Shown here: piece after piece, positions 18,961-27,341 of the stretch | Layout of the letters: each line of letters begins with the position of its first letter | Position numbering within the stretch: position 1 is the first letter of the stretch | Assembly (NCBI GenBank): GCA_017556125.1 | Contig: JAFZCW010000025.1 | Location: 1-39,056 of the forward strand | DNA from: Clostridia bacterium | GTDB lineage: Bacteria; Bacillota_A; Clostridia; Christensenellales; CAG-138 | Direction of reading: 5' to 3' | Length of the DNA: 39,056 nucleotides | Program-made: the position numbers and the translations under genes | Notes under the pieces: generated by a model | Seen by the model: the letters and a program-made list of their open reading frames with translations, nothing else | Told to the model about the DNA's origin: nothing | Database searches by the model: none

Positions 18961-21900
18961 TTGAATCGTGATATGCAGAATAAAAGCATACAGAGAAGCA
19001 GCGCACAGACGCGCGTAGCTTCCAGGCCGGCATCGCAGAGTGCTTCGAACAGGCCTTATTCCGAAAGAACCGCCACTGCGGGACGCGCGCCTGCGGAAAC
19101 GCCGAGAAGCGACGGATCTCAGCAGAAATCCGGCAGAAGCGTTCCGGCTAAAAAGTCTTTTACCGTCCGGCAGGGTTCCAACGGAATATGGATCATAGCG
19201 CTCGGCATAATCTGCATCGTGGCTCTGATCGTATATCTGACAAGGGGAGGCGGAAAAGCCGCCGAGCCTGTTTCGCACGGCGTCACGATCAGCGAGGTCA
19301 TGATGAGCAATTCCGGTACCGTACCGGATGAGACGGGCAATTTCCCCGACTGGATCGAGCTCCATAACACGACGAACGAAACGATCGATGTCGGAGGGTT
19401 CGGCCTTTCTGACGACAAACTCGGTACCGTCAAATGGACACTGCCTGCGGGCACAAAAATCGAGCCGAACGGATATCTGATCGTTTATTGTTCCGGCGAT
19501 CCGACGCGCGGACCGCTGCATGCATCCTTCAAGCTTTCATCCACGGACATCATTACGCTTTCCACCGAATCGGGAACGGTTATCGAGCAGGTCCAGCTGA
19601 AGCCGGTTGCGTCGGGAAAGACGTTTGCGCGGAACGCGTCGGGCGAGTTTGAAGAGATGAATCCAAGCCCCGGCCAGTCAAATGACAGCGCCGGGCAGCA
19701 GAAGTTCCTTGAAACGATTTCCGCCGTTTCCAATGAAAACGTCGGCGTCTTTATCAACGAGTTCATGGCGTCCAACGCGTCAACGATCATGGGGCCCGAC
19801 GGGACATACTGCGACTGGATCGAACTTTACAACGTTACGAATCAGCCTGTCGACCTGTCCGGATACGGAATATCCGATACCTCCACACAGCCGCTGAAAT
19901 ACGTGTTCCCGCGCGGGACGACCATTCCCGCCCAGGGCGTGCTTCTGATCTACTGCACCGGAAAAGAAGGGACGGATCCTGTCACGATTGAAGTGCCTTT
20001 CGGTCTGAGATCCTATAAAGAAGAGGTCGTCCTGGCCACGCCGCAGGGAAAGATCCTGGATTCCGTCTCCTATGAAAAACAGGATACGGATGTCTCGACC
20101 ATGCGTTCACCCGACGGAACGGGGGCATGGCAGACAACGACCCAGCCGACGCCGGGATATCCCAATACCGAGGCAGGGCTTTCCGCCTTTATGGCTACCA
20201 GCTCTCTCGGGACCGGAGAACTGATCATTTCGGAACTGATCAGCGCAAACCGGAGCACGCTCAGGCAGGCGGACCTCAGCTATCCCGACTGGATCGAGCT
20301 GTACAACCAGTCTCCGGAGCCGGTAAACCTGAAAGGATACGCTCTGTCCAACAACGCGAAGAATCCCGCGAAATGGACCTTTCCGGACGTAACCGTAAAT
20401 CCCGGGGAGTTTTACGTTGTGCTGGCCACGGGGAAGAACGTGACCGACACGCAAAAAAAAAATCTAGAAACGAACTTCTCGCTTTCTGCTGAAGGCGACA
20501 GGGTTTTTTTATTTTCACCCGATAACAAACTGGTAGACAAAATGGTATTCGGCCGCGCGCATGCCGACGTTTCCTACGGAAGAAGCGGGAACCGTCTTCT
20601 GTTCTATTCCCAGCCGACGCCGGGGTACGCAAACGCGGAAGGATTCCCCGGATACGCGGAGATGCCGGAATTCACGGTTCAGGCGGGCGTCTACCGCTCC
20701 CCGCAGTCGATCGATATTTCGGTCCCCATCGGATGCAACGTCACCTATACGACGGACGGATCGGTACCTACGGAGAACAGCACGATCTATACCGGCCCCA
20801 TCATCGTGTCCTCCAATACGGTGCTGCGCGCGCGCACCTTTAAAAACGGAATGATGCCGAGCGACGCCGCGACCGCAAGTTATTTCATTCTGAACGGGAC
20901 CAATACGATGGAAAGTCATGAAACGCCGTTTTCCATCGTCAGCGTTGTAACGGACCGCGACAACATGTTCGGGCCGGCCAACGGAATCTATGTCGCGGGA
21001 CAGGTTTTCGCGGAACGGACCGGAGAGGACGCAGGAGCCTTTACCCTGAAAAAGGATACGGCAAACCCGGAATGGAAGTACGCGAATTTCAACGCCCAGC
21101 ATTATACGCATCCCGACCCGCTCGGCCTTGAATGGGAACGGCCGGCACATATCGAGATCATCGATACGGACGGAAAGCTGGAATACGGGGACGATCTGAT
21201 GATCCGCATCTTCGGGGCGTTTTCCAGGTTCAAATCCCAGAAGGGCTTTTCTGTCGTGACCAGGGCGGGATACGGCGCGACGTCGATCGACGACAAGCTT
21301 TTCGATACGAGAAGCTATACGAGTTATCAGTCGTTCACGCTGCGGCCTTCCGCGATGGACTGCTTCATGTCGAAGATCCGGGACATCCTGATCCAGGGAC
21401 TTCTCGAAGACGGCGGAAGCATCCTTCCGACCCAGGCATACAGAAGAGCGATCCTGTACATCAACGGGCAGTACTGGGGGATCTACAATATCCGCGAAAA
21501 GGTCAACAAGTACTTTGTCGCGCAGCGTTACAACATTACGAATCCGGACTCGATCGAGATCCTGGTCGGAAACGGCAATTCGGAGGCGTCACAGATCGCC
21601 GGGCAGAACTCCTATCTGGAGTACAAACAGTTCATCGAATGGGTGGGAGAGCACGATCTTTCCAAGGCGGAGAATTATTCTTACGTTCAGTCAGTCATTG
21701 ATGTGGAAAGCTTCGCGGAATACTGCGCGATGGAGATCTTCGTCGGAAACACCGATACCGGAAACATCAAGTTCTGGCGCAGCAAGCAGTATGACAACAA
21801 GTGGCGCTGGATCCCGTATGACTTTGACTGGGCGTTCAACCGGAACGACGAGAACGGCGAGTCGACAACGACCGGATACCGCAGGGATTTCTTTGAGAAA

Positions 21901-22266
21901 TACTTTCATCCCACCGGCCACGGCGTCGCGAAGGGCTTTTCAACGGTTCTTTCGAGGGGACTGCTGAAGAACAGCAATTTCAGAGCGCTGTTCCTACAGA
22001 AGTGCGCTTTGATGTATAATGAGATATTCACAACGGAAAAAATGCTGGCCAGAATCAACGAACTGGCCGGCGAAATGGAGACGGAAATCAACTACGATAC
22101 GGAAAGGTGGGACGGCTTCTCCCTGAAGACCTGGCAGCGCAGCATTGCGAATCTTCAGGATTCCGCGGAGAATGTTCCCGATTATTTCCTGAAATACTGT
22201 CAGAAGTATTTCAGCCTTTCGGACTCCGACATGATAAAATTGTTCGGAAAGGTCAGCTCCAAGTAA
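18961..22266 (+). CDS. Membrane-anchored CotH kinase family protein with three lamin-tail domains and a chitobiase-type domain
   Basis: 1101-aa type II-like membrane protein. Residues 1-75 are basic and Ser/Arg rich; one transmembrane helix covers about 76-94; the rest is predicted outside. Three lamin-tail (LTD) domains start near 108, 262 and 419, each with a (I/V)(S/N)E-(V/F/L)-M/I-x-(S/A)N start and a DWIEL-(H/Y)-N core. A CHB_HEX_C-type beta-domain lies at about 570-645 (VTYTTDGSVPTENS). The CotH kinase domain spans roughly 728-1095 with GQYWGIYNIREK (836 onward) and W948-F959 containing DFDW, whose Asp residues correspond to the metal/ATP-binding acidic residues of CotH. B. subtilis CotH is an atypical protein kinase that phosphorylates spore coat proteins; here the substrate is unknown. 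The start is taken as TTG (AAAGGA 11 bases upstream); ATG at 18973 has no SD. The stop codon overlaps the next ATG. Confidence 0.88.
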   Translation: MNRDMQNKSIQRSSAQTRVASRPASQSASNRPYSERTATAGRAPAETPRSDGSQQKSGRSVPAKKSFTVRQGSNGIWIIALGIICIVALIVYLTRGGGKAAEPVSHGVTISEVMMSNSGTVPDETGNFPDWIELHNTTNETIDVGGFGLSDDKLGTVKWTLPAGTKIEPNGYLIVYCSGDPTRGPLHASFKLSSTDIITLSTESGTVIEQVQLKPVASGKTFARNASGEFEEMNPSPGQSNDSAGQQKFLETISAVSNENVGVFINEFMASNASTIMGPDGTYCDWIELYNVTNQPVDLSGYGISDTSTQPLKYVFPRGTTIPAQGVLLIYCTGKEGTDPVTIEVPFGLRSYKEEVVLATPQGKILDSVSYEKQDTDVSTMRSPDGTGAWQTTTQPTPGYPNTEAGLSAFMATSSLGTGELIISELISANRSTLRQADLSYPDWIELYNQSPEPVNLKGYALSNNAKNPAKWTFPDVTVNPGEFYVVLATGKNVTDTQKKNLETNFSLSAEGDRVFLFSPDNKLVDKMVFGRAHADVSYGRSGNRLLFYSQPTPGYANAEGFPGYAEMPEFTVQAGVYRSPQSIDISVPIGCNVTYTTDGSVPTENSTIYTGPIIVSSNTVLRARTFKNGMMPSDAATASYFILNGTNTMESHETPFSIVSVVTDRDNMFGPANGIYVAGQVFAERTGEDAGAFTLKKDTANPEWKYANFNAQHYTHPDPLGLEWERPAHIEIIDTDGKLEYGDDLMIRIFGAFSRFKSQKGFSVVTRAGYGATSIDDKLFDTRSYTSYQSFTLRPSAMDCFMSKIRDILIQGLLEDGGSILPTQAYRRAILYINGQYWGIYNIREKVNKYFVAQRYNITNPDSIEILVGNGNSEASQIAGQNSYLEYKQFIEWVGEHDLSKAENYSYVQSVIDVESFAEYCAMEIFVGNTDTGNIKFWRSKQYDNKWRWIPYDFDWAFNRNDENGESTTTGYRRDFFEKYFHPTGHGVAKGFSTVLSRGLLKNSNFRALFLQKCALMYNEIFTTEKMLARINELAGEMETEINYDTERWDGFSLKTWQRSIANLQDSAENVPDYFLKYCQKYFSLSDSDMIKLFGKVSSK

Positions 22267-22982
22267 TGGATCGTTCATCAAATAATACGGCAAGGCCGTA
22301 CAGACACGAACTGAAATACGTTATCTCCGAAGGCGAGCATGAGATCCTTGCGCGCAGGCTGAAGAGCGCGCTGACACAGGATAAATATGCGAAGAAGAAC
22401 GGCGGGGAGTATCTGATCCGCAGTCTCTACTACGACGATCCCTTTGATTCGGCCGTTGAGGAGAAGACGAGCGGCATTCAGGTCCGAGATAAAGTCCGCA
22501 TCCGGATCTACAACTATTCGGATGCCAGCATCAAACTGGAGAGAAAGCACAAGGACGGGCAGTTTATCAGCAAAAGCTCGCTGCTCCTGACAAGAAACGA
22601 ATGCGAAGCGCTTCTGCATGACGAATACGGATTTCTCCTGAGAAGGCCCGAACCGTTCGCGCAGCAGATGTACGGCATTATCCGGACGAGGCATCTTGAA
22701 CCGAAGGTGCTTGTCGATTACACGAGGGAAGCATATGTCTATCCCGTGGAGGACGTCCGTATCACATTTGACAAAAACATCAGGACCGCCATGCGGTGCA
22801 CGGATATTTTCAATCCGGACGTACCGACTTATCCCGCGACGGATCTGATGAACAGCATGATCCTGGAAATCAAGTTTAACCGGTATCTTCCGACATACGT
22901 GCACACGCTCGTGCAGCTCGGCGCAAGCCAGCATGTCGCGGCGAGCAAGTACATTGCGGCAAGACGGTATGAATTCTGCTAA
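22266..22982 (+). CDS. VTC-domain polyphosphate polymerase family protein
   Basis: Cytosolic 238-aa protein made of a single VTC domain, a triphosphate tunnel metalloenzyme fold. The start overlaps the upstream stop (TAATG), so translation is coupled. The tunnel residues expected for the family are visible: RHELKY (R13, E15, K17), IRSLYYDD, KVRIRIYN, IKLERKHKDG, and a C-terminal ILEIKFNRYLP acidic-basic strand. In yeast the VTC4 domain makes polyphosphate from ATP; bacterial versions are annotated as polyphosphate polymerases by homology. There are no transmembrane segments and no SPX domain. It lies between a CotH kinase and a DUF4956 membrane protein, a trio I recognise as recurring in Clostridia, which points to a membrane-associated pathway; the product has not been shown here. 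Confidence 0.88.
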   Translation: MDRSSNNTARPYRHELKYVISEGEHEILARRLKSALTQDKYAKKNGGEYLIRSLYYDDPFDSAVEEKTSGIQVRDKVRIRIYNYSDASIKLERKHKDGQFISKSSLLLTRNECEALLHDEYGFLLRRPEPFAQQMYGIIRTRHLEPKVLVDYTREAYVYPVEDVRITFDKNIRTAMRCTDIFNPDVPTYPATDLMNSMILEIKFNRYLPTYVHTLVQLGASQHVAASKYIAARRYEFC

Positions 22983-23018
22983 CATAGAACTGCCAACGGC
23001 AAAGGAGGAAATCTCAAC

Positions 23019-23678
23019 ATGTTCTCAACTTTTAGTATCGGCGACCTGTTCTCCGGAACGCTAAATCCCATCAGAGTGGTTCTGACCCTTCTGATCGCGC
23101 TCGGCGTAGGCGGGTTTCTGTTCCTGATCTACAAGAAAACATTCATGGGTGTCGTGTATTCCCGTTCTTTCAATATCAGCCTGATTCTGCTTACCATGGT
23201 TTCCGCTCTGGTTCTGATGCTGATATCCTCGAACCTTACGCTTTCCCTCGGCATGGTCGGCGCGCTGTCCATCGTCCGTTTCAGAACGGCGATCAAGGAT
23301 CCGATCGATACCGTGTTCATGTTCTGGGCGGTAGGAGAAGGGCTTGCGCTCGGCGCCGGGTTCGTTGACGTCGGACTGATCGGCGCGCTGGTGATCGGCG
23401 TGGTCATGCTGGTGATCGGAAGTGCGAGAAGCAACGGGACGCAGCCGTACCTTCTGATCCTCCATTACGACGAACGCGCTTCTCAGCAGATCAAATCGCT
23501 GGTGAAGCAGCTTCCGAAAGCGCATGTCAAGAGCAAGACCGTGCAGCGCGACAACATGGAGCTGACGATCGAGCTGCGTGTGCACGAGTCCGAAACGGAC
23601 TTCGTGGACAAATTCCTGCGCGTGCCCGGAGTCTATGACGCGACGCTGGTGGCGCATCAGGGAGACCTGATCTCCTGA
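23019..23678 (+). CDS. DUF4956 integral membrane protein
   Basis: 219-aa membrane protein. There are about four hydrophobic helices between residues 10 and 145, joined by the family signature MVGALSIVRFRTAIKDPIDT, which contains conserved Arg, Lys and Asp residues next to the membrane. A soluble C-terminal domain (about 147-219) alternates beta strands and helices and resembles a small ferredoxin-like module. The start ATG has AAGGAGG eight to ten bases upstream. It is the third gene of the CotH/VTC/DUF4956 operon. A channel or anchor for polyphosphate or for the VTC enzyme is a plausible role, but the family has no established function that I know of. Transcription stops at the hairpin at 23715. 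Confidence 0.88.
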   Translation: MFSTFSIGDLFSGTLNPIRVVLTLLIALGVGGFLFLIYKKTFMGVVYSRSFNISLILLTMVSALVLMLISSNLTLSLGMVGALSIVRFRTAIKDPIDTVFMFWAVGEGLALGAGFVDVGLIGALVIGVVMLVIGSARSNGTQPYLLILHYDERASQQIKSLVKQLPKAHVKSKTVQRDNMELTIELRVHESETDFVDKFLRVPGVYDATLVAHQGDLIS

Positions 23679-23714
23679 CGGGCGAAGGATATCCCGTAAA
23701 TAATCAAACAACAA

Positions 23715-23747
23715 AACAGGGAGCATGTTTTCCGCATGCTCCCTGTT
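23715..23747. terminator. Bidirectional terminator between the DUF4956 gene and deoD
   Basis: A 13-bp stem (23715-23727 with 23735-23747) with a seven-base loop separates two convergent genes. The T-rich flank is better on the minus strand (TTTTGTTGTTTG), so it serves deoD at least, and likely the DUF4956 gene too. Confidence 0.8.
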
Positions 23748-23765
23748 CATTTGATCGGGAATCGG

Positions 23766-24485
23766 TTATTCGGCTATTTCAAGGGCGACTTTGATCATGT
23801 CGGTCAGAGCGTTCTGGCGCTGTTCGGCCGTCGTGACGGCTCCGCCTTCGAACAGATCGGAGATCGTGCAGATGCAGAGAGCCTTCTTTCCGGTTCTTGC
23901 CGCGTTGCTGTAAAGGGCGGCAGCTTCCATTTCCACGGCAAGCAGCCCGAGCTTCCGCCAGTTCAGAGCGGCGGCGGCACCGCCCTCGTCGTAGAAGATG
24001 TCGGTCGAAAGGACGTTTCCGACCTTATAGGGCAGTCCGCGCTGTTCGCACTCTTCCACGGCTTTCCTGAGGAGGCCGAAATCCGCGATCGGCGCAAAGG
24101 TTCCGTTCAGACCATACTGATTCGGGTAGACGGAATTGTAGCAGGCGCCCTGCGCGATCACGATATCGAACAGTTTCAGATCGGGATGTACACCGCCGGC
24201 CGAGCCGATGCGGATGATGCTTTCAACGCCGAACGTACTGAACAGTTCGTAAGAATAGATCCCGATGGACGGCATGCCCATGCCGCTCGCCATGACGGAG
24301 ACACGTTTTCCCTGATAGTATCCGGTATATCCCTGAACGCCGCGCACATTATTCACCAGTTCCGCACCGTCAAGGAAGGTGTCGGCGATCATTTTGGCGC
24401 GGAGAGGATCCCCCGGCATCAGAACGGTTTTGGCGAAGTCTTCGGGACTGCAGACGATATGAGGAGTCAGATTGAGCTGCTTCAT
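23766..24485 (-). CDS. deoD: Purine-nucleoside phosphorylase DeoD-type
   Basis: Hexameric PNP of the PNP/UDP family, 239 aa, which splits purine (deoxy)nucleosides with phosphate to base and (deoxy)ribose 1-phosphate. Diagnostic stretches are VLMPGDPLRAK, SGMGMPSIGIYSYELF, IRIGSAGG, the EMEAAALY substrate loop and TISDLFEGG, whose Ser-Asp supplies the catalytic Asp. The length matches the DeoD trimer-of-dimers class rather than the longer trimeric PunA class. The start ATG has AGGAGG six bases upstream. It stands alone with its own promoter and terminator. Its product bases could feed purine breakdown (see the ygeY-ygeW unit), but that link is inferred only from function. Confidence 0.96.
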   Translation of the reverse strand: MKQLNLTPHIVCSPEDFAKTVLMPGDPLRAKMIADTFLDGAELVNNVRGVQGYTGYYQGKRVSVMASGMGMPSIGIYSYELFSTFGVESIIRIGSAGGVHPDLKLFDIVIAQGACYNSVYPNQYGLNGTFAPIADFGLLRKAVEECEQRGLPYKVGNVLSTDIFYDEGGAAAALNWRKLGLLAVEMEAAALYSNAARTGKKALCICTISDLFEGGAVTTAEQRQNALTDMIKVALEIAE

Positions 24486-24521
24486 GGTAACCTCCTGATA
24501 ATAATGACATCTGATGGAATA

Positions 24522-24550
24522 ATTATATACAAATCCGCCCGTTTGAACAA
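24522..24550 (-). promoter_or_regulatory. Promoter of deoD
   Basis: On the minus strand TTGTTC (24545-24550), a 17-base spacer and TATAAT (24522-24527) form a good sigma-A promoter. The leader is about 30 bases and contains the AGGAGG site, so there is no room for a riboswitch. Confidence 0.65.
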
Positions 24551-24559
24551 GGAAAACGC

Positions 24560-24588
24560 TTGACAGCGGGCAGAGCGGTTTTTAGAAT
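24560..24588 (+). promoter_or_regulatory. Strong promoter of asnA
   Basis: TTGACA (24560-24565), a 17-base spacer and TAGAAT (24583-24588): consensus -35 and a near-consensus -10. It diverges from the deoD promoter with only nine bases between the two -35 boxes, so the two could interfere or share a regulator. Confidence 0.75.
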
Positions 24589-24620
24589 GGAAAAAAGCGC
24601 AAAAAAAGGAGTTGATCACA

Positions 24621-25628
24621 ATGAAAACAAGTGAAATTCCGAGTGGGTACAGTTCAAAGCTTGGCCTCTATGATACCCAAAGCGCTATCGCCCTGATCAA
24701 AGACACATTCCAGGACGCATTGGCAGGCATCTTGAGGCTGAAGCGCGTTTCCGCGCCGCTGTTCGTCAATCCGGCAGAGGGCCTGAATGATAATTTGAAC
24801 GGTGTGGAGCGTCCTGTGAGTTTTGATATTCCCGCTGCTGGGATGGACGCGGAAGTCGTGCACTCCCTGGCCAAATGGAAGCGGTACGCCCTGAAAAAAT
24901 ACGGGTTTATCGAAGGCCGCGGACTCTATACGGACATGAACGCGATCCGGCGCGACGAGGCGCTGGACAATCTGCACTCGATCTATGTGGATCAGTGGGA
25001 CTGGGAAAAAGTCATGTCCGAAAAAGACCGGACGCGTGAGTATCTGGAAAAGACCGTGCTGTCCATCGTGGATGCCATCTGGTATACGCATGCGGTCATA
25101 CAGGCGAAGTATCCGGAACTGACAATGGAAATGTGCAGGGATGTCACCTTTATCACGTCACAGGAACTGCTGGACAGGTATCCGGGAAAATCCCCGAAGG
25201 AAAGGGAGCGCCTTTTCGTAAAAGAGCACGGGACCGTATTTGTTGAGAAGATCGGCGGGAAGCTTTCCGACGGCAAGCCTCATGACGGCCGTGCGCCGGA
25301 TTATGACGACTGGGAGCTGAACGGCGATATCCTGGTGTATTATCCCCTTCTGGACTGCGCGTTCGAGCTGTCCAGCATGGGCATCCGGGTCAACGCGGAA
25401 TCCCTCCGCAGACAGCTTGCCCTTTCCGGATGCGAAGACAGACTGGAGCTTCCTTTTCACAAGGCGCTCCTTTCCGGGGAACTCCCTCAGACGATCGGCG
25501 GAGGCATCGGGCAGTCGCGCCTCTGCATGTTGATGCTGGAAAAAGCGCATATCGGAGAGGTGCAGTCCTCCATCTGGGATGCGGAAACGCTGAAACAGTG
25601 CCGCGACGCGGGCGTTGCGCTTCTGTAA
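24621..25628 (+). CDS. asnA: Aspartate--ammonia ligase (ammonia-dependent asparagine synthetase)
   Basis: Makes asparagine from aspartate, ammonia and ATP; 335 aa, typical for AsnA, which has a class II synthetase-like fold. Recognisable segments are LRLKRVSAPLFV near the N terminus, RPVSFDI, LAKWKRYALKKYGF, AIRRDEALDNLHSIYVDQWDWE, and the C-terminal GGGIGQSRLCMLMLEKAHIGEVQ, which contains the ATP-binding Arg. The start is ATG at 24621 with AAAAAGGAG nine bases upstream; the TTG at 24612 was rejected. AsnA fits a free-ammonia environment such as the gut. It works with AsnS, encoded about 15 kb away. Confidence 0.96.
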   Translation: MKTSEIPSGYSSKLGLYDTQSAIALIKDTFQDALAGILRLKRVSAPLFVNPAEGLNDNLNGVERPVSFDIPAAGMDAEVVHSLAKWKRYALKKYGFIEGRGLYTDMNAIRRDEALDNLHSIYVDQWDWEKVMSEKDRTREYLEKTVLSIVDAIWYTHAVIQAKYPELTMEMCRDVTFITSQELLDRYPGKSPKERERLFVKEHGTVFVEKIGGKLSDGKPHDGRAPDYDDWELNGDILVYYPLLDCAFELSSMGIRVNAESLRRQLALSGCEDRLELPFHKALLSGELPQTIGGGIGQSRLCMLMLEKAHIGEVQSSIWDAETLKQCRDAGVALL

Positions 25629-25657
25629 CGCAACTTCCCCACACCATCGGAAAAGAC

Positions 25658-25685
25658 AAAAGCCAGCCTGGTGCTGGCTTTTTCT
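25658..25685. terminator. Bidirectional terminator between asnA and the FakA-C-like gene
   Basis: An AAAAGCCAGC stem pairs with GCTGGCTTTT around a CTGGT loop, with T-rich tails in both directions (TTTTTC on plus, TTTTGTCTTTT on minus). The two genes converge here, so the single hairpin probably serves both. Confidence 0.8.
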
Positions 25686-25705
25686 GTATCCGGATTTCGG
25701 AGAGC

Positions 25706-25957
25706 TTATCCCTGCAGACCCCTCTCCTGACGTTCCATGTTCTCGATCACGATGTCATAGATTTCCCCCAGGCCGGAGCAGTATTCCAGGACCTGCCAGG
25801 GCTCGTTGGTGTGGAAATGGATCTTGATCAGGGTCTCGTCCCCGACTGCGAGCAGCGAGTCGCCGTCAAAATGTTCCATGATGTAATCGTTGATCTCGTC
25901 TTCGGAAAGGTTTTCACCCTCGATCAGCAGCTGCGTGTCAAAAACGTATTCAAGCAC
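25706..25957 (-). CDS. Stand-alone FakA C-terminal-like (DAK2-fusion/YloV type) small protein
   Basis: 83-aa cytosolic protein. I chose the GTG at 25957, because AGGAGG lies nine bases upstream of it; the longer in-frame TTG start at 25973-25975 would have to be part of that site. The sequence from YVFDTQLLIEGENLSEDEI through GDSLLAVGDE, LIKIHFHTNEP and VLEY matches a repeat unit from the C-terminal half of YloV/FakA fatty-acid kinase proteins, whose full form is about 550 aa with an N-terminal DAK2 kinase domain. Here only this unit is present and it is complete at both ends. Databases often call such proteins 'kinase to dihydroxyacetone kinase', a misleading name, because no kinase domain exists. 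It starts 32 bp after mgtE ends and is likely cotranscribed with it. Confidence 0.75.
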   Translation of the reverse strand: MLEYVFDTQLLIEGENLSEDEINDYIMEHFDGDSLLAVGDETLIKIHFHTNEPWQVLEYCSGLGEIYDIVIENMERQERGLQG

Positions 25958-25989
25958 AGAAACAAACCTCCTCAATATGCGGTATTAAT

Positions 25990-27330
25990 TTACAGCCTTT
26001 CGGACAGAAAGGCGAGAGCGAAACGGAAAAAGACCAGGATGGAAGCGGCGTCGGTGATCGTCGTGATCATCGGGGAGGCCATCAGCGCGGGGTCGACTTT
26101 GAGGCTCTTGGCGAGCATCGGGAGAAGGCAGCCGAGCGATTTGGCGATCAGTATCGTGCAGACGAGCGTGGAGCAGACGACTGCCGCGATGCCGATGTCA
26201 TGGTACTGAAGGGAAATACGGATGAAATTGACGGTCGCAAGCACGGCACCGCAAAGCAGGGCGACGCGGATCTCTTTCCACCATACCCGGAAAAGGTCCT
26301 TCCCTTCGATCTCGCCGAGCGCAAGTCCGCGGATGATCATGGTGGAAGCCTGCGACCCGCAGTTTCCGCCGGTATCCATCAGCATCGGGATGAATGAGAC
26401 AAGAAGCGGAATGGCGGCGATCGCCGCTTCGTAGTGTTCCAGCATCGCGCCGGTCAGCATGGCGGACACCATGAGGACGAGAAGCCATACGATACGGTTC
26501 CGGGCAAGCTGCCAGACCGGTGTTTTCAGATAGGTCTCGTCCGAAGGATTCATACCTGCCATCTTTTCGAAGTCTTCCGTGTTCTCCTCGACGATGACGT
26601 CGATAGCGTCGTCGATGGTGATCACGCCGACAAGACGGTTTTCCTGATCCACGACCGGAATGGAGGTCACGTCGTATTTCGAGAACAGATTTGCGACTTC
26701 CTCTCGGTCGGTATGGGTCTGAACGGAGATGATGTAATCCTCGGACAGATCGTCGACCAGCGTATCTGGATCCGCGAGGACGATCTCACGGAGCGTGACT
26801 TCGCCTTCGAGCTTGCGGTCGCGCGACACGATAAAACAGGTCTCGATGGTTTCCTTGTCGACGCCGGTAAGGCGGATCTCCTTCAACGCTTCCGCTGCCG
26901 TCATGCCTTTTTTCAGGGAAACGTATTCGTTTGTCATGAGGCTGCCGGCGCTGTCTTCCGGATACTGCAGATACCGGTTGATCAGAGCGCGCTCGTCTTT
27001 TGGCGTGTTCCGGAGAACGCGCTGCACGACATTGGCGGGCATTTCCTCGATCAGGTCGACGCAGTCGTCAAGGAACATGTCGTCCAGAATGCTTCTCAGC
27101 TCCACATCCGTGATGGCCTCAATGATTTTCTGCTGGATGTCAGGTTCCAGATAGGTAAAGACATCTGCGGCCGTCTGTTTGGGCAGAAGCCTGAAAAAGC
27201 GCAGCATACTGTCGCGGTCGGAGATTTCCGAAAAGACTTCGGCAATATCCGCCTCGTGCATATCTGAGATCAATTGTTTCAGTGCGACATACTGCCGCGA
27301 ACGCAGCAGCTCGAGAACACGATCGATCAT
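25990..27330 (-). CDS. mgtE: Magnesium transporter MgtE
   Basis: Mg2+ channel/transporter of 446 aa. The cytosolic N domain (about 1-125, helical repeats such as DIAEVFSEI and LLPKQTAADVFTYL) is followed by two CBS domains (about 135-255, LMTNEYVSL and TSIPVVDQENRLVGVITIDDAIDVI). A connecting helix and five transmembrane segments follow (about 280-446), with the conserved pore regions PLLVSFIPMLMDTGGNCGSQ and LMASPMITTITDA. N and CBS domains close the pore when intracellular Mg2+ is high. The start ATG follows GAGGAGG by six bases. Upstream is a 29-codon ORF with its own strong SD; a consensus promoter lies before that and leaves no space for an M-box riboswitch. Confidence 0.96.
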   Translation of the reverse strand: MIDRVLELLRSRQYVALKQLISDMHEADIAEVFSEISDRDSMLRFFRLLPKQTAADVFTYLEPDIQQKIIEAITDVELRSILDDMFLDDCVDLIEEMPANVVQRVLRNTPKDERALINRYLQYPEDSAGSLMTNEYVSLKKGMTAAEALKEIRLTGVDKETIETCFIVSRDRKLEGEVTLREIVLADPDTLVDDLSEDYIISVQTHTDREEVANLFSKYDVTSIPVVDQENRLVGVITIDDAIDVIVEENTEDFEKMAGMNPSDETYLKTPVWQLARNRIVWLLVLMVSAMLTGAMLEHYEAAIAAIPLLVSFIPMLMDTGGNCGSQASTMIIRGLALGEIEGKDLFRVWWKEIRVALLCGAVLATVNFIRISLQYHDIGIAAVVCSTLVCTILIAKSLGCLLPMLAKSLKVDPALMASPMITTITDAASILVFFRFALAFLSERL

Positions 27331-27341
27331 ATGGTTCCTCC

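Noticed and set aside
16218..18989. 923-aa open frame on the minus strand opposite gyrA
   Set aside because: It is the antisense shadow of gyrA and of its 3' flank, caused by codon bias in a high-G+C gene; the plus-strand product is unmistakable GyrA.
22266..22982. A longer frame starting at 22107 for the VTC gene
   Set aside because: It would extend 159 bases into the end of the CotH gene; the TAATG overlap start matches the family N terminus.
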